A DNA stretch of 64,000 nucleotides from the NCBI RefSeq assembly GCF_021869765.1, contig NZ_CP084580.1, positions 4,340,001 to 4,404,000 of the forward strand, given 5' to 3'. The notes beneath the pieces were generated by a model. It worked only from the letters and a program-made list of their open reading frames with translations, was not told where the DNA came from and made no database searches. Origin of the DNA: Chryseobacterium sp. MEBOG06. GTDB taxonomy: Bacteria; Bacteroidota; Bacteroidia; Flavobacteriales; Weeksellaceae. Of this stretch, positions 26,011 to 34,668 are shown piece after piece; the stretch's first letter is position 1; each line of letters opens with the position of its first letter. Both the position numbers and the translations under genes were made by a program.

Positions 26011-27066
26011 TTATAATTCTACTATTTTTTCTTCTTTGGCACTTTTCAAAGAAGCATCTATAATTTTCATATTCAGAATGACTTCTTTTCCGGGAGATGG
26101 TAAAGCATATCCAAAAACGATGTGTTCGTAAATCTTCTGGTAGTAATCCATATAATTTCCGGCTTCACTAGAGGTCAGAACTCTCTCTGTTTCGGATTCT
26201 TCATTTAAAAAGTTTAAAATTCCGTCTGTACCATTTAATGGCTGTGTCCAATCTGTTCCATATACAGGAATTGCTCCGGCTACAAGTTCATTTTCCTGAT
26301 TATCGGTTCTTTCCTGTAGAAAGCTTCCTTTATTTCCATGAAAAGTATATGCATTGTGGGCCTCTTTACTGAACACTGAAGATTTAAGTCTTACTCTTAA
26401 ATCATTTTTGTAGAATAAGAGAATTTCAAAGTAATCATTAGCGAACTCCGGACCTTTCATAGAAAAAACGTCAGCAAAAAGTTTTTCAGGATATCCAAAA
26501 TACTGCACTGCCTGATCTACGAGATGCGCTCCAAGATCATGAAGTGAACCGGAACCTATCTGATCTGGGTTTTCTTTATGCTGCTTCCCGCTTGGGGTGG
26601 TACGAAATCTATCAAAACGGATTTCAGCTTCTTTAATAGTCCCTAATTTACCTCCGTTTATCATTTTTTGAACCTGCAAATAGTCACGGTCAAATCTTCT
26701 ATTTTGATATACACTTATAAAGAGTCCTTTTTCTTCTGCAAGTACTGTTAATTCTTCAGCTTCAGAAACATTAACTGTAAAAGGCTTTTCAACAATGATA
26801 TTTTTCCCTGCTTCCAGTGCTTTTTTTGCATATTCATAATGTGTTTGAACCGGAGTATTAACAATCACCAATTCTATATCTGCCTGCTTAAGCATTTCTT
26901 CTACAGAATGATAAATAGTTGCTTCAGGATATTTTTCTTTAGATTCTTCTTTACTTCTTTCTACGATAGCAGAAATGAAGAAACCCGGATGTTCTTTCAA
27001 AAAGGGTGCGTGAAAAACTTTTCCGCTCATTCCAAAGGCACAAAGTCCCGCTTTTATCAATTGCAT
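26011..27066 (-). CDS. Gfo/Idh/MocA family NAD(P)-dependent oxidoreductase
   Basis: A 351-residue protein with an N-terminal Rossmann domain (AGLCAFGMSGKVFHAPFL), DIELVIVNTPVQTHYEYA and the family signature GKNIIVEKPFTV. The substrate domain includes RRFDRDYLQVQK and GSLHDLGAHLVDQAVQYFG, which carries the conserved His. Members oxidise or reduce sugars and related polyols. The substrate cannot be read here and no sugar genes are adjacent. The ATG at 27066 is chosen because the -7 box TATATTTG (27082-27089) covers the TTG at 27084. Confidence 0.9.
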   Translation of the reverse strand: MQLIKAGLCAFGMSGKVFHAPFLKEHPGFFISAIVERSKEESKEKYPEATIYHSVEEMLKQADIELVIVNTPVQTHYEYAKKALEAGKNIIVEKPFTVNVSEAEELTVLAEEKGLFISVYQNRRFDRDYLQVQKMINGGKLGTIKEAEIRFDRFRTTPSGKQHKENPDQIGSGSLHDLGAHLVDQAVQYFGYPEKLFADVFSMKGPEFANDYFEILLFYKNDLRVRLKSSVFSKEAHNAYTFHGNKGSFLQERTDNQENELVAGAIPVYGTDWTQPLNGTDGILNFLNEESETERVLTSSEAGNYMDYYQKIYEHIVFGYALPSPGKEVILNMKIIDASLKSAKEEKIVEL

Positions 27067-27081
27067 ATTTAAATTTTTCAA

Positions 27082-27089
27082 CAAATATA
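27082..27089 (-). promoter_or_regulatory. -7 promoter box of the Gfo/Idh/MocA gene
   Basis: TATATTTG on the minus strand, 15 bp before the ATG at 27066. It rules out the TTG start at 27084. Confidence 0.4.
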
Positions 27090-27206
27090 TTCATAAAAAA
27101 GCCCGGATTAGTTATGTATGGCAGGTATAGAAACAATCCATTCCCCGCCTTACAGACTAAATGATAAAAGTCATTTAATTATTTTTATCTATTCTAAACA
27201 AATACT

Positions 27207-27214
27207 TACATTTG
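27207..27214 (+). promoter_or_regulatory. -7 promoter box of the TonB receptor gene
   Basis: TACATTTG, a TAnnTTTG match, 36 bp before the ATG at 27251. Confidence 0.45.
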
Positions 27215-27250
27215 CGCGTTATTTAAAATCGTTCTACATAAAAGTAAAAA

Positions 27251-29521
27251 ATGAAAAGACATCTACTTTCTTTGGGACTTCTATTTGCAGCTGTATCAGT
27301 GAGTTCACAGATGAAAAACGCTGAAGCAGATACGATCAGAACCCAGACCATTGAGGATATTAACCTTCACAAAACCGGAAATCCTAACCAGGCAAGACCA
27401 TTATCCACAAAGTCTAATCTGACCGTAATGGAGAACCCGCAGCCTATAGCCATTATAACGCACGAAATTATCGAGCAGCAGCAGGCAAAACAGCTGAGTG
27501 ATGTTCTACAGAATGTGAATGGGATGTATGTAACCTCTTCAAGAGGGAATTCTCAGGACAGCTTTGGTGGACGTGGCTTCAGTTTAGGAAATGATAATAT
27601 TTTCAAGAATGGAGCAAGAGTAAACAGTGGTGTTTTCCCGGAAGTGAGCGGTTTGGAAAGAGTTGAAGTATTAAAAGGAGCCAATGCTATGCTTTTTGGT
27701 AATGCTGCTGCAGGGGGTATTATTAATATGATTACCAAGAAACCTAAATTTAATTTTGGTGGAAGCGTAGGATTAAACGGCGGAAGCTGGAATTCTTACA
27801 AACCAACTGTAGATATCTATGGACCTCTATCAAAGAATATTGCATTCCGAGTAAATGGTGCCTATGAATATGCGGAGAGCTTCAGAGATGTTGTAAAGTC
27901 TGAGAAACATTATTTTAACCCTTCATTTTTATTCAATATCAGCCCAAAATCTCAATTGATCATCGAAGCTGATTATCTTAAAAACGATTTAACTCCGGAC
28001 TTTGGTTTAGGGACGATAACAAAAAAAGATGGTCTTACCTATGAACTGAATAGCCTTTTACCAAGAAATGCCTTTTTAGGAGCAGACTGGCAGTATCAAA
28101 ATGTTGAACAGGTTTCTACAAATGCTACTTTCAATCATCAGTTTAATGAAAAATGGTCATTGAATGCTGTAGCATCTTATCAGAATTATACTAAAGATTA
28201 TTTTTCCACAGAAAGAGTACAGTGGGGATATGACAGTAATGACCGTCTTTTCTGGAAAAGACCACTAAACAAAACTTATAACGAGCAAAACTATACTTCT
28301 GCTCAGGTTAATATCAATGGAGAATTCAGAACCGGAAGAATAGATCATAAAGTTTTAATTGGCGCAGATGCAGATTACAGTACTGCTGATTCTTATACTT
28401 ACTATGATCCTAATATAACAGATCCTAAAAAAGTTTCTCTTTTTGGCACAAACTATTTGTATGGTACAAATGGAAATTCAAATGGACTTGTCTACCTTGA
28501 TGATGCATCAACATGGGCGAGCGGAAGTATGCCAAGTGCTAAAACTGCGGAAAAAAACCGTATCAATACAAGAAGAATAGGAGTATATGCTCAGGACTTT
28601 ATAAGTCTTACTAAAGAATTTAAAGTATTGGCAGGACTTCGTTGGTCATATATTGAAAATATGCCAACCATTAATACAAAATTCAGAACTAATGATAAAG
28701 GACTTGTTAATGACAGCTCCACATCAGATCAGGCAATATCTCCTAAAGTTGGGATCGTTTATATGCCTGACACTAACTTATCTGTGTTTGCAACCTACAC
28801 CAATTCGTTCGTAGCTAATACAGGAAAAGATATTTACAGCACAATTATTAAACCTACTACTGTTGACCAGTATGAAGCAGGTGTAAAGAAAAACTTCTGG
28901 AATAATGCCCTGGCAGTAAATTTAACTGTTTACCAGATTAATTATAACAATTATTACCAGACCGCAGCTTTTCTTGCCGATGGTAAAACGGCCAATAATG
29001 ATCCTTTGATTAAAGAATTTGCAGGAAAAATGAGAAGTCGCGGAGTAGAATTGGATATTACAGGAAATCCAACAGAAAACCTTTCCATCATTGGAGGGTT
29101 CTCTTACAATAATTCTGTATATCTTGATACCCCTGATAACTTTGGATATGTTGAAAAGCAAAGAATTGTAAGAACACCAGCTACTACAGCCAATGCTTCT
29201 GTATTTTATAAATTTACAAGCTTTGCAAAAGGCCTAAAAGTAGGTGCAGGTGCTTACTTTATTGGTGACAGATTAGCAGGATGGAATGACACAAAAAACG
29301 GCTCAACAAGTTTGGATGCAAGAAAAGGTATCAGCAGATCATTTGCTTTAAAAGATTATACAACTGTAAATCTTTCTGTAGGATATGACTGGAAGAAATT
29401 CTCTATCCAGGGTAAAGTGGGTAACCTGTTTGATGTGGTTAATTATAATGTTCATGAGAATTATTCTGTGAATCCTATTACTCCGAGAAACTATTATTTT
29501 ACTCTGACGTACAGACTTTAG
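27251..29521 (+). CDS. TonB-dependent siderophore receptor
   Basis: A 756-residue outer-membrane receptor with a signal peptide (KRHLLSLGLLFAAVSVSSQ). The plug domain (about residues 55-170) shows AIITHEIIEQQQAKQLSDVLQNV, SRGNSQDSFGGRGF and the typical VEVLKGANAMLFGNAAAGGIINMITKKP. The barrel fills the rest, with QDFISLTKEFKVLAGLRW, PKVGIVYMPDTNLSVFATYTNSF and YEAGVKKNFW. The class takes up ferric siderophores using TonB energy. There is no N-terminal carboxypeptidase-like extension. The PepSY gene 95 bp downstream fits a role in iron release. I see no obvious Fur box. Confidence 0.93.
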   Translation: MKRHLLSLGLLFAAVSVSSQMKNAEADTIRTQTIEDINLHKTGNPNQARPLSTKSNLTVMENPQPIAIITHEIIEQQQAKQLSDVLQNVNGMYVTSSRGNSQDSFGGRGFSLGNDNIFKNGARVNSGVFPEVSGLERVEVLKGANAMLFGNAAAGGIINMITKKPKFNFGGSVGLNGGSWNSYKPTVDIYGPLSKNIAFRVNGAYEYAESFRDVVKSEKHYFNPSFLFNISPKSQLIIEADYLKNDLTPDFGLGTITKKDGLTYELNSLLPRNAFLGADWQYQNVEQVSTNATFNHQFNEKWSLNAVASYQNYTKDYFSTERVQWGYDSNDRLFWKRPLNKTYNEQNYTSAQVNINGEFRTGRIDHKVLIGADADYSTADSYTYYDPNITDPKKVSLFGTNYLYGTNGNSNGLVYLDDASTWASGSMPSAKTAEKNRINTRRIGVYAQDFISLTKEFKVLAGLRWSYIENMPTINTKFRTNDKGLVNDSSTSDQAISPKVGIVYMPDTNLSVFATYTNSFVANTGKDIYSTIIKPTTVDQYEAGVKKNFWNNALAVNLTVYQINYNNYYQTAAFLADGKTANNDPLIKEFAGKMRSRGVELDITGNPTENLSIIGGFSYNNSVYLDTPDNFGYVEKQRIVRTPATTANASVFYKFTSFAKGLKVGAGAYFIGDRLAGWNDTKNGSTSLDARKGISRSFALKDYTTVNLSVGYDWKKFSIQGKVGNLFDVVNYNVHENYSVNPITPRNYYFTLTYRL

Positions 29522-29616
29522 AATTAAATATATAATTTATTCTCTCATTAAAAGTGGAAGTTGCATTTTTGCAGTTTCCACTTTTGAAATTTAAAAACAA
29601 AAACAAACAATAAGAT

Positions 29617-30132
29617 ATGGACAAGATTAAAGACACCAGAAGCTTTATGAGAATCACTCACCGTTACCTTGGGTATTTCCTTGCAGGTATCATGGCAGTA
29701 TATTCATTAAGCGGAATTCTTCTGGTTTACAGAGACACTGATTTTCTGAAAAATGAGAAAAAGTATGACAAGACCATTGCTAAGGATCTTACTGAAAAAC
29801 AATTGAAAAAAGAACTGAAAATGAAAGGCCTTGAAGTAGAAAAAACTGAAGGAACTGTTCTTTACTTCAAACAGGGAACTTATGATGCAGCAACCGGAAA
29901 GGCTTTATATTCCAAAAAAGAACTGCCTTTTGTACTTGACAAAATGGTTTCTCTGCACAAATCTCAGTCTAAAGACGCCATTTCTCCTCTAAGTGTATTT
30001 TTCGGGATTTCGCTTTTCTTTTTTGTGATTTCAAGTTTCTGGATGTTTAATCCCAAAACAAAAGCTTTCAAAAGAGGAATTAAGTTTACCATTGCAGGGC
30101 TTATAATTTCTTTGATTCTTTTATTTATTTAA
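29617..30132 (+). CDS. PepSY-associated membrane protein
   Basis: A 171-residue inner-membrane protein with a PepSY_TM-like layout: SFMRITHRYLGYFLAGIMAVYSLSGILLVYRDT gives the first helix with the conserved His-Arg pair, and two helices lie at the C-terminus (SPLSVFFGISLFFFVISSFWMF and FTIAGLIISLILLFI). It is shorter than the 350-500 residue PepSY_TM reductase-like proteins. Such genes commonly accompany siderophore receptors and are thought to help reduce ferric siderophores. That role is inferred from the receptor just upstream. Confidence 0.8.
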   Translation: MDKIKDTRSFMRITHRYLGYFLAGIMAVYSLSGILLVYRDTDFLKNEKKYDKTIAKDLTEKQLKKELKMKGLEVEKTEGTVLYFKQGTYDAATGKALYSKKELPFVLDKMVSLHKSQSKDAISPLSVFFGISLFFFVISSFWMFNPKTKAFKRGIKFTIAGLIISLILLFI

Positions 30133-30400
30133 TCAAAAGAGGGACTCGAAAAGGAAAAAGAAAGTAATATTACAATAATAATAATTTTCTTAAATATAGT
30201 AAATCTTCTTTCCTACGTTCTACTATCCTTTCATTATGATTATAAAAGCATCAGCTAACATACTACAAACCTGAATCATATACTATTCATGACATTAACA
30301 TTAATTTGGAAATTTTATCTAAAATTAAGAGTCTGGCACATTTATTGTTTTTTCTATAATTCGTGAATAATAAAACATTTAATTATTAAAATAATAAATT

Positions 30401-30991
30401 ATGAAAAGACTTATTGTAACAGGGATATTAGCTGTAGCAGGTTTAACAGCAACTGCAAACGCTCAGATTCAAAAAGGTAATTGGATGGTAGGGAGCAGTA
30501 TTGTAGCCAGTAATTTTGGTTTAAATACTGGTGGAGGCTATAATATTTCATTACAGCCGAAAGCTGCTTACTTTATTCAAGATAATGTAGCTGTTGGAGG
30601 ATATGTTGACCTAGGATTTAATAAAGTTACTAAAGGATCACCTACCAACTTTGTATATAAAGTAGGAGCTTTAGGACGTTATTATGTATCTCCAGGTGAA
30701 AAAGGTGTAGATAACCTATTGCACCACGGAAGATGGTTCCTTGAAGGTAATGTAGGTGTTGGAGGAACATCCACAGAAGGCTCAAACTCTACTACTGGTT
30801 TAGATTTTGGTGCTGGTCCGGGATATTCTTATTTTATTACTCCGAACATCGGTATTGAAGGTTTAGTGAAATATAATGGTGTTGCAGGTTTCGGTAGTGA
30901 AGGTTTAACTTCTACTTTGACTTTCAATGTAGGATTTAGTATCTATTTACCTACTTCTAAAGGTAAGCAGATCATTAACGACGTTAAGTAA
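30401..30991 (+). CDS. Small outer-membrane beta-barrel protein
   Basis: A 196-residue protein with a signal peptide (KRLIVTGILAVAGLTATANA). The mature part starts IQKGNWMVGSSIVASNFGLN and runs as about eight Gly/aromatic strands, including YFIQDNVAVGGYVDLGF and GYSYFITPNIGIEGLVKY. This is the usual pattern of OmpA/OmpW-sized porins in this phylum. It is monocistronic, with a leader rich in A/T and a strong terminator. Its cargo is unknown. Confidence 0.85.
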   Translation: MKRLIVTGILAVAGLTATANAQIQKGNWMVGSSIVASNFGLNTGGGYNISLQPKAAYFIQDNVAVGGYVDLGFNKVTKGSPTNFVYKVGALGRYYVSPGEKGVDNLLHHGRWFLEGNVGVGGTSTEGSNSTTGLDFGAGPGYSYFITPNIGIEGLVKYNGVAGFGSEGLTSTLTFNVGFSIYLPTSKGKQIINDVK

Positions 30992-31015
30992 TCACTGAAA
31001 TACTTATAAAAAATG

Positions 31016-31051
31016 AAAGCGCCCCGGAAATTTTATTTCTGGGGCGCTTTT
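31016..31051. terminator. Strong terminator after the porin-like gene
   Basis: AAAGCGCCCC / GGGGCGCTTT stem extended by GAAA/TTTC, with a 5-nt loop and TTTT tail. Confidence 0.8.
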
Positions 31052-31089
31052 CGTACAAATTAAAACTAAACTATAAAAAATCAAATAAA

Positions 31090-31725
31090 TCATATATCAG
31101 GCTGGGGCGTATATCGTAAATACGGTTTTATTTCCGTTACCCCTTTTGGAAATATTTCTCTGGCTTCCTCCGTGGAAATTGAAGGCGGTATAATAACATC
31201 TTCCCCTTCTTCCCAATTCACCGGGGTCGCAATTTTATGACGGTCTACCAACTGTAAAGAATCCAGCACTCTAAGGATCTCATCAAAGTTCCTTCCTGTA
31301 GAGGCCGGATAGGTAATAATCAGTCTTACTTTTTTCGCAGGATCAATGATCAGTAAAGAGCGTACCGTAGCAGTAACTGAAGCATTGGGATGAATAAAAT
31401 CATATAACTCCGAAACTTTCTTATCCTTATCAGCAATAATCGGAAACTGAACATTGGTATTCTGTGTCTCATTGATGTCTTTCACCCAATTTTGATGATC
31501 CTCTACTCCATCTACACTTAAAGCAATTACTTTTGTTCCCCTTGCATCAAATTCAGATTGTAATTTTGCTGTGTACCCCAGCTCTGTAGTGCAAACCGGC
31601 GTATAATCTGCAGGATGTGAGAAAAGAATTCCCCATGAATCTCCCAAATAATTATAAAAATTGATGTCACCTAAAGATGACTCTGCCTGAAAGTTGGGTG
31701 CTGTATCTCCTAGTTTGATCGACAT
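31090..31725 (-). CDS. 1-Cys peroxiredoxin (Prx6 type)
   Basis: A 211-residue peroxidase that reduces hydrogen peroxide and organic peroxides through one cysteine. The active site HPADYTPVCTTELG holds the peroxidatic Cys45. The C-terminal region, RSLLIIDPAKKVRLIITYPASTGRNFDEILRVLDSLQL and the long tail, is that of Prx6 rather than AhpC. No resolving cysteine is seen. It is divergent from mscS, with its own -7 box. Confidence 0.93.
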   Translation of the reverse strand: MSIKLGDTAPNFQAESSLGDINFYNYLGDSWGILFSHPADYTPVCTTELGYTAKLQSEFDARGTKVIALSVDGVEDHQNWVKDINETQNTNVQFPIIADKDKKVSELYDFIHPNASVTATVRSLLIIDPAKKVRLIITYPASTGRNFDEILRVLDSLQLVDRHKIATPVNWEEGEDVIIPPSISTEEAREIFPKGVTEIKPYLRYTPQPDI

Positions 31726-31747
31726 AATATGCTGTTTTTATAGTCCA

Positions 31748-31755
31748 CAAATTTA
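31748..31755 (-). promoter_or_regulatory. -7 promoter box of the 1-Cys peroxiredoxin gene
   Basis: TAAATTTG on the minus strand, 22 bp before the ATG at 31725. Confidence 0.45.
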
Positions 31756-31819
31756 GTAGACTTTTTCGAACTGGCAAATTTTTTGCATAAAATTTATATC
31801 TTTAATTAAAATTTTATTC

Positions 31820-32707
31820 ATGGAGAAAACCGGAATTACTTATATCGACCTGGTGTACAAGGTATTAGACAACTGGTATGTAACCTTTGCAAGGCTAACC
31901 CCAAAACTAGTTGTCGGAATTTTAGTATTTACATTTTTTCTTATCACCAGTAAATACATGAGTCAGGTTGCTGTAAAATTATTTCACAAATTTTTCCCGA
32001 AAAGTGAAAAAGAAAGCTCGCTGGTTACTTTAATCAGTATATTCAGATTTCTGATCATGATGATGGGGACTTTTATTTCTCTTGAAATAATGGGTTTCAG
32101 CGGTTTTCTTTGGAAATTTATCGGAAGTTTAGGAGTTGCCGGAGTGATTGCGGGGGTTGCTTTGAAAGATCTTGTTTCCAGTATTTTCTCCGGAATGCTT
32201 ATCGGAATTGATAAAGCATTTAAAGTAGGAGATTATATCACCATAGGAACCCATTCGGGAACGGTACAGGAAATCGGTTTTTTAACAACAAAGATTCTTA
32301 CTGATGATGGCAAGAAGGCTTACATTCCCAATCAGGTTGTTTTCAATGCACCATTTTATAATATTACAGCTTCACCACAGCGCAGGATTATTTTAAATTT
32401 TGAAATTCCTGCAGATGAGGATATCAGCAAAGCACAGAAGGGAATCCTGGAAGTGATCAAAAATCTAGATAATGTAGATAAGTTAGATACTGTGGAAGTA
32501 ATCTTTACAGATCTGAAACAAGGCGCATTTAACCTCCAGGTAAAGTTCTGGATAAAAGTAGGAGCTAATTTGGCTCAGATAAGAAGTAAAGCTTATTTAA
32601 GTATTAAAGAACGCTTTGATGCGGATAAAATCCAGTTGGTAACGCCTACCAGTATAAGTATTACCAACGGTGAGACCAATTTACCGGAAAGCTATCAGGA
32701 TAAGTAA
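31820..32707 (+). CDS. Small-conductance mechanosensitive channel, MscS family
   Basis: A 295-residue protein with three N-terminal membrane helices (about 20-42, 68-88 and 92-115). The pore helix is Gly/Ala-rich, GSLGVAGVIAGVALKDLVSSIFSG, the MscS hallmark. The beta domain contains VGDYITIGTHSGTVQEIGFLTT and the YIPNQVVFNAPFYN stretch. It releases solutes on hypo-osmotic shock. It is monocistronic, with a terminator at 32727-32753. Confidence 0.93.
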   Translation: MEKTGITYIDLVYKVLDNWYVTFARLTPKLVVGILVFTFFLITSKYMSQVAVKLFHKFFPKSEKESSLVTLISIFRFLIMMMGTFISLEIMGFSGFLWKFIGSLGVAGVIAGVALKDLVSSIFSGMLIGIDKAFKVGDYITIGTHSGTVQEIGFLTTKILTDDGKKAYIPNQVVFNAPFYNITASPQRRIILNFEIPADEDISKAQKGILEVIKNLDNVDKLDTVEVIFTDLKQGAFNLQVKFWIKVGANLAQIRSKAYLSIKERFDADKIQLVTPTSISITNGETNLPESYQDK

Positions 32708-32726
32708 GAAATCATCTATAAAGATA

Positions 32727-32753
32727 AAGACTATCTCAGTTTTGAGGTAGTCT
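32727..32753 (+). terminator. Terminator of the MscS gene
   Basis: AAAGACTATCTCA / TGAGGTAGTCTTT stem with one G-T pair and a T-rich tail. Confidence 0.7.
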
Positions 32754-32848
32754 TTTCTTTTTATACTATTTACAAAAGGCTGAATATCGTAATCGAGCTA
32801 ATGATATCTAAAAATTAGAAATCTTTGTTCCTTTGCCTCCAACAAAAA

Positions 32849-32874
32849 AAACCGTTTCAAAAATGAAACGGTTT
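32849..32874 (-). terminator. Terminator of sucC
   Basis: AAACCGTTTCA / TGAAACGGTTT stem. On the minus strand it is followed by a run of T (A run at 32842-32850). Confidence 0.75.
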
Positions 32875-32896
32875 CTATGTATTTTAAAATTTTAGA

Positions 32897-34087
32897 TTAA
32901 GCTAAAACTTCTTTTACTTTGTTTGCTGCTTCTTCTAATGTAATTGCAGAGTGTACCGGAAGACCAGACTCATCAATTAGTTTTTTAGCTTCTACTGCGT
33001 TAGTTCCCTGTAATCTTACGATCAATGGAACCGGAAGGCTACCCATAGCTTTGTAAGCATCTACAACTCCCTGAGCAACTCTGTCACATCTTACAATACC
33101 TCCGAAGATGTTAATCAAGATCGCTTTTACGTTTGGATCTCTTAAGATAATTCCGAAAGCAGTCTGCACTCTCTGAGCATCAGCAGTCCCCCCTACGTCA
33201 AGGAAGTTAGCCGGGTTACCACCTGATAATTTGATGATATCCATAGTTGCCATTGCAAGACCAGCTCCGTTTACCATACAAGCAACGTTACCATCCAGTT
33301 TTACGAAGTTAAGACCAGCTTCACCGGCTTCAACATCGATAGGATCTTCTTCTCTTGTATCTCTTAATGCTTCAAGATCTTTGTGACGGAACAATGAGTT
33401 ACCATCTAAAGTTACTTTAGCATCTACAGCGATAATTTTATTATCAGAAGTTTTTAATACTGGGTTGATTTCGAAAAGAGAAGCATCAATTCCTACATAT
33501 GCGTTATATAAAGAAGTAATGAACTTTGTAAATTCTTTGAAAGCATTTCCTTCAAGACCTAGGTTGAAAGCGATTTTTCTTGCCTGGAACCCTTGAAGAC
33601 CTAAAGCAGGATCAATAAGTTCGTTGTGGATCAAATGAGGAGTTACTTCTGCAACATGCTCAATATCCATACCACCTTCAGTAGAATATACGATTGTATT
33701 TTTCCCTTCAGCTCTGTCTAAAAGAATAGAAACATAAAATTCTTTAGTTTCAGATTCTCCAGGATAATAAACATCTTCTGCAACCAAAACAGAGTGTACT
33801 TTTTTACCTTCAGCAGAAGTTTGTGGAGTTACCAACTGCATTCCCAGAATGTTCTGAGCGTTTTCTTTCAACTTATCCATGTTTGGAGAAAACTTAACAC
33901 CACCACCTTTACCACGACCACCTGCGTGAATCTGTGCTTTTACAACCCAAGCCTGTGCTCCGGTTTCAGCAGTCAATTTTTCAGCAGCTGCTACAGCTTC
34001 ATCTACGTTGTTGGCAACGAAACCACGTTGGATAGCTACTCCGTACTTTGATAAAATCTCTTTTGATTGATACTCGTGAAGATTCAT
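32897..34087 (-). CDS. sucC: Succinate-CoA ligase (ADP-forming) subunit beta
   Basis: TCA-cycle enzyme subunit of 396 residues that binds the nucleotide and makes ATP from succinyl-CoA. The N-terminal MNLHEYQSKEILSKYGV opens the ATP-grasp fold, followed by VVKAQIHAGGRGKGGGVKF, FEINPVLKT and ALINIFGGIVRCDRVAQG. NPANFLDVGGTAD is the loop that meets the alpha subunit. The alpha gene (sucD) is not adjacent, so the two subunit genes are apart in this genome. The -7 box is at 34126-34133. Confidence 0.97.
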   Translation of the reverse strand: MNLHEYQSKEILSKYGVAIQRGFVANNVDEAVAAAEKLTAETGAQAWVVKAQIHAGGRGKGGGVKFSPNMDKLKENAQNILGMQLVTPQTSAEGKKVHSVLVAEDVYYPGESETKEFYVSILLDRAEGKNTIVYSTEGGMDIEHVAEVTPHLIHNELIDPALGLQGFQARKIAFNLGLEGNAFKEFTKFITSLYNAYVGIDASLFEINPVLKTSDNKIIAVDAKVTLDGNSLFRHKDLEALRDTREEDPIDVEAGEAGLNFVKLDGNVACMVNGAGLAMATMDIIKLSGGNPANFLDVGGTADAQRVQTAFGIILRDPNVKAILINIFGGIVRCDRVAQGVVDAYKAMGSLPVPLIVRLQGTNAVEAKKLIDESGLPVHSAITLEEAANKVKEVLA

Positions 34088-34125
34088 ATTATTTTTATTA
34101 TTTTATTTTAATATTTAAAGGTTGA

Positions 34126-34133
34126 CAAATTTA
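34126..34133 (-). promoter_or_regulatory. -7 promoter box of sucC
   Basis: TAAATTTG on the minus strand, 38 bp before the ATG at 34087, leaving a short A/T-rich leader. Confidence 0.45.
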
Positions 34134-34335
34134 CTAAAAATGAACAAGGTTAAAAAGAAATTTGTCTAACTTTTAATTCATTCTGTAAGTTTAAGGGTGA
34201 TCTTTTCAGATTCAAAGCGGTGAATCTATGAATAATATGATAATGATCATAAAAAAAAGAAATCCGGCCGTCATTTTCTAATGACATTTTAATCCCATTC
34301 TAATGTAGATAAGAGTATTAACAAATCCCATCTAT

Positions 34336-34343
34336 TATCTTTG
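34336..34343 (+). promoter_or_regulatory. Possible -7 box for the export operon
   Basis: TATCTTTG fits TAnnTTTG. It lies 53 bp before the small frame at 34397 and about 325 bp before the ABC gene. No clear TTG -33 partner is present. Confidence 0.35.
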
Positions 34344-34396
34344 ACCTCCGGAAATAACAGAGATATAGGACATGAATTTTTCACATTAAATCTATA

Positions 34397-34534
34397 ATGT
34401 ACGAAAAGCCATATTTCAAAAATGCAGAAAAAAAGAAAAATCCGGAAAAGTTGATACTAAAAATAGATCAAAACGAATCTATTAAGTGTTGCTTAAAAAA
34501 GTATCTATTATTCCAATTTACTTTATCTGTCTAA
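34397..34534 (+). CDS. Possible 45-residue peptide upstream of the export operon
   Basis: ATG at 34397, TAA at 34532. The peptide starts MYEKPYFKNAEKKKNPEK, is Lys-rich, and ends with an adjacent Cys pair (residues 31-32) and a hydrophobic tail (YLLFQFTLSV). It lies between a possible promoter and the ABC gene (134 bp downstream), which is the position of a cargo or leader peptide. There is no double-glycine motif and no signal peptide. In DNA this A/T-rich a chance frame of 46 codons is possible, so this is tentative. Confidence 0.3.
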   Translation: MYEKPYFKNAEKKKNPEKLILKIDQNESIKCCLKKYLLFQFTLSV

Positions 34535-34668
34535 AAGAATTAACATCCTATATCTTATGTAAGTTATCTGAAAAATAGACTTCCGGTCTTATATTTTCTG
34601 ATAACCATTACCCTTGTTTATTGAAAAAACTGAAACAGATAAACATTAAACTCTACTAAATAAGAAAA

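Larger units (their letters stand above)
34088..34668. other. Long leader region before the export operon
   Basis: This 580-bp stretch holds the sucC promoter at its left end, a possible plus-strand promoter at 34336 and one small frame (34397-34534). The remainder is A/T-rich and I see nothing else in it. Confidence 0.55.
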
